From positions 1 to 64,000 of the forward strand of contig JBAJFE010000041.1 in assembly GCA_037903355.1 (NCBI GenBank): a DNA stretch of 64,000 bases. The letters run 5' to 3'. The DNA is from Trichuris trichiura. Its lineage: Eukaryota; Nematoda; Enoplea; Trichinellida; Trichuridae. Of the stretch, positions 61,666-64,000 are shown in pieces. Positions within the stretch are counted from its first letter, which is position 1. Every line of letters begins with the position of its first letter. Both the position numbers and the translations under genes were made by a program. The notes under the pieces are model-generated. The model made no database searches and was not told where the DNA came from. It worked only from the letters and a program-made list of their open reading frames with translations.

Positions 61666-62648
61666 ATGGAGGTAATATATATACATTCATTATAGTCCCA
61701 AAATTAAAAACATAAGCGATAAAAATGCTAACGCATATTTTAACAGAAAAGTTATGCCTTAGCTAAGTACGTTTAGAAAAATAAGTTTCCTCTTTTGTGT
61801 GGCAAAGCTTATTGGTTTATACTTAACGTATAATTCTGATAGGAGTAATTTAAGGTTTACAATTTCTTATTAAATTTTTTGTAAAGTTATCTGTATGAGT
61901 TATTGCGAAAATAATTCGAGATCTATTTCTTAAAGTCCATTGGTGAATACACGCTTACTTCCGATGAAGAAAAGGATATCGCCGACAAGGCGGAACTGGC
62001 GAAAGACCAAATGACTACGGAAAAGAACCAGAGCGAACTTGAAGCAGCTGACAACTCGTAAGTTTTACTGAATAAGAGAAAAGGGTTTTCCTGTTAAATT
62101 GTCATCTAAGACGGGCTTAATCACTTGGTCCTATTTGGTTCGTTTATTAAAAGTCGGCTTCCTTTTAACGGGTTCACGTTAGCGGCAAGTCACAGTATCC
62201 TTGAAAAAAGTGATCGTCATGAAGCTAGCCACGTTTTTAGCTTTGGGTAGTGAATTTTTTCCAAAGTGAAATGATTTGCATAATTTTTTACCTAAAATTT
62301 TATAATGATAATTTCAGAGACGGTCAAAATCGCGAACTATAAAAATTAGAAGGCATCCTTTTCTCAAACTTCGTTTATCGTATTGCCTTTGTCCGTACAG
62401 TTCTCCTCGACTAAAAAGAAAAACTACCGCAATTGTACTTCCCTGTCTCTTAGTTAAGTAATATCATTTTCGGCATATCGGTTGATCAAGATTTCGCTAT
62501 TCAGAATTTTATCACTCGAGATTTTCGGCGTACACTCCAGTAATTTTTATTTTCATAACATAAAATACGACAATACGGTAGCATTTCTCAGGAAAACCTA
62601 CATACCCGCGATGGGGCATCCTGTAATCAATTCTGCTTCTGCTTCCGC

Positions 62649-62728
<80 letters not shown>

Positions 62729-64000
62729 CGTTTATGATTTTTGCATGCTATTGAGAAGCTGAAATACAAACAGAACCTGTTACCAAAAGCGCTGCAAGCT
62801 TAGGGTGAATACATTATTATAATGGTAGTTCAAATGGGTGCGGAAAACATTCTCCTTATTAGTCCAATGTTTATCTTGCATATTTTTACTAACTTAGGGA
62901 CTCTTTGGGAGCAAATGAGGTTGGACCAGCGGAAGGGCAATCGGCGCTTGCGAGCAACACTTGTACTACATCTGAAGAGAAGCCTGGTAATATAGCGCAT
63001 TGCCCACGTGCCTCTCGTATTTGTCATGGACTTGTAGTATCCACTGACCAAAACGACGTCCCGCGCAAGTGCCACAGCGAACGTCGCTCATCAGTTAATA
63101 GTCGACATCATCATCGGCATCATCATCACCGTCACCGTAGCAAAAATCGCAGTCCTTCTCATGGGAAAAGTCGCAGCAGTCGGCGCAGGAGTCGCTCTTC
63201 ATCTTCGTCAAGCGGGAAACATTCCAGGAGAAGGAGAAGGCATAAAACTGCTCTTTTATGGTGTTGCATATTGTTTTTAACCTATCTGTTCAGCAGTGAG
63301 TACGGCAACAGGCATCATTCGCGTTCAGGATCAAAGCCAAGAAACGGTAGGAGGACTTCTATGTTATTTTCCGCATTTGGTTTATTCTCCCTTAATTGTT
63401 ATGCCATTTATACTTGCGCTGGGATACAGTGGAATGAGGAGGGCTCCAGTCTCACGTATGTCTATTGTTCCTTTTGATGTCATTTTATGTTACGTAATAG
63501 AAGTAGGAAGGTCGTGCTCGTATTCATTGTCTTATTCTTGTCCGCGTCGTACAGGGTTCCCTAATACGATAGAATTATCATTTAAGCACAGAGAGGTGAT
63601 GCAGTTTAATTTTTTACAAGCAGTCGCAACAGTTAACGATTGCTTTGTCGCGAGCTTGTCTGCGATTTCCATTTCTAGTCTGAAGTACACCCTTTATTAA
63701 AGGTCGATACCGGAGGACCTTTGGGGACAGAGTTGATGGTCATCGATCCGAGCGAGCAACAGTAAATGCCGACGATTTAATGCAGCAAGTGCAAGAACGT
63801 AAAAGACTATGGCAGTCGAACAAAGCAGAAAAGAAGGTATTGTATACCAGTTGTTGCTCTGTGGTGATTCATTTTGGTATCTGCGTACATTAAAAATTTT
63901 GAGGTTTAAGTTGTTTGTATGCTCATTTCTTAGTTGGACCATAAAAAGACAGATTCTGTCGCAGCTAATTTTCAAGATCACTCGTGGCGCTTGTACCTGT
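61666..64000 (+). CDS. RS-rich nuclear protein, probably splicing-related (3' end outside window)
   Basis: Exons with matching phases: 61666-61671 (Met-Glu only; this start is an inference from ATGGAG|GTAATA), 61936-62057, 62898-62986, 63038-63239, 63294-63346, 63703-63836 and 63934 onward. The N-terminus is acidic and polar (LTSDEEKDIADKAEL). Then comes a histidine-rich run (SRHHHRHHHHRHRS) and an arginine-serine domain (KSRSSRRRSRSSSSSSG, then RRRRR). After that a charged block reads NADDLMQQVQERKRLW. RS domains are the hallmark of splicing factors and other nuclear-speckle proteins, so a role in pre-mRNA processing is likely, but I cannot name the family. The 63240-63293 intron appears to be GC-AG; an alternative GT donor near 63260 is also in phase. 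The 840-base third intron contains an (AAT)n microsatellite. Confidence 0.7.
62651..62728. repeat. (AAT)n microsatellite, 26 units
   Basis: An uninterrupted run of AAT lies inside an intron of the RS-rich gene. The minus-strand poly-leucine frame read through it is an artefact. Confidence 0.95.

Noticed and set aside
62512..62769. Minus-strand frame with about 25 leucines in a row, like a membrane protein.
   Set aside because: It is the (AAT)n microsatellite read in one frame.

Overview
The window is nuclear DNA from an animal, most likely a nematode. Genes are split by many short introns (often 45-60 bases), and several repeats carry short runs of TTAGGC, the nematode telomere unit. A whipworm-like (clade I) nematode would fit, but that is a guess: no ribosomal or mitochondrial marker is present. 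I assembled gene models by hand from splice sites, reading phase and family resemblance.

Layout. 0.1-10.9 kb (+): the mismatch-repair gene MSH2, with 20 exons visible and its 5' end outside the window. One intron holds a foldback element that was itself hit by a Tigger DNA transposon; another holds two foldback repeats with TTAGGC runs. 11.5-12.2 kb (-): a GM2-activator/ML-like lipid-binding protein. 12.3-14.0 kb: a tandem array of roughly 500-base units, each with an internal palindrome. 14.9-15.1 kb (-): a small secreted cysteine-rich protein. 15-31 kb: gene-poor, with duplicated exon-like pieces (23 and 26 kb), foldback repeats and a perfect 70-base palindrome.

31.9-33.2 kb (+): an FBXO25/FBXO32-type F-box protein. 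34.2-35.2 kb: a non-autonomous Tigger/pogo-like element with a nested foldback. 35.9-39.6 kb and 43.6-45.2 kb (both -): two paralogous secreted proteins, each with signal peptide, PAN/Apple-like domain and several thrombospondin type 1 repeats. An unclassified cysteine-rich reading frame (+) and a doubtful one (-) lie between them. 45-53 kb: few genes, possibly one small membrane protein. 53.1-55.3 kb: a second tandem array (about 440-base unit). 55.6-60.4 kb (-): a complete six-exon UDP-glycosyltransferase whose first intron is almost filled by an opposite-strand Penelope-like retroelement. 61.7 kb to the end (+): the 5' part of a gene for an RS-rich nuclear protein.

The host genes do not form a pathway. 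The coherent unit is the PAN-TSP1 pair, which share exon phases and look like a tandem duplication followed by loss of the 3' repeats in one copy. The rest is a good record of nested mobile elements in introns and intergenic DNA.
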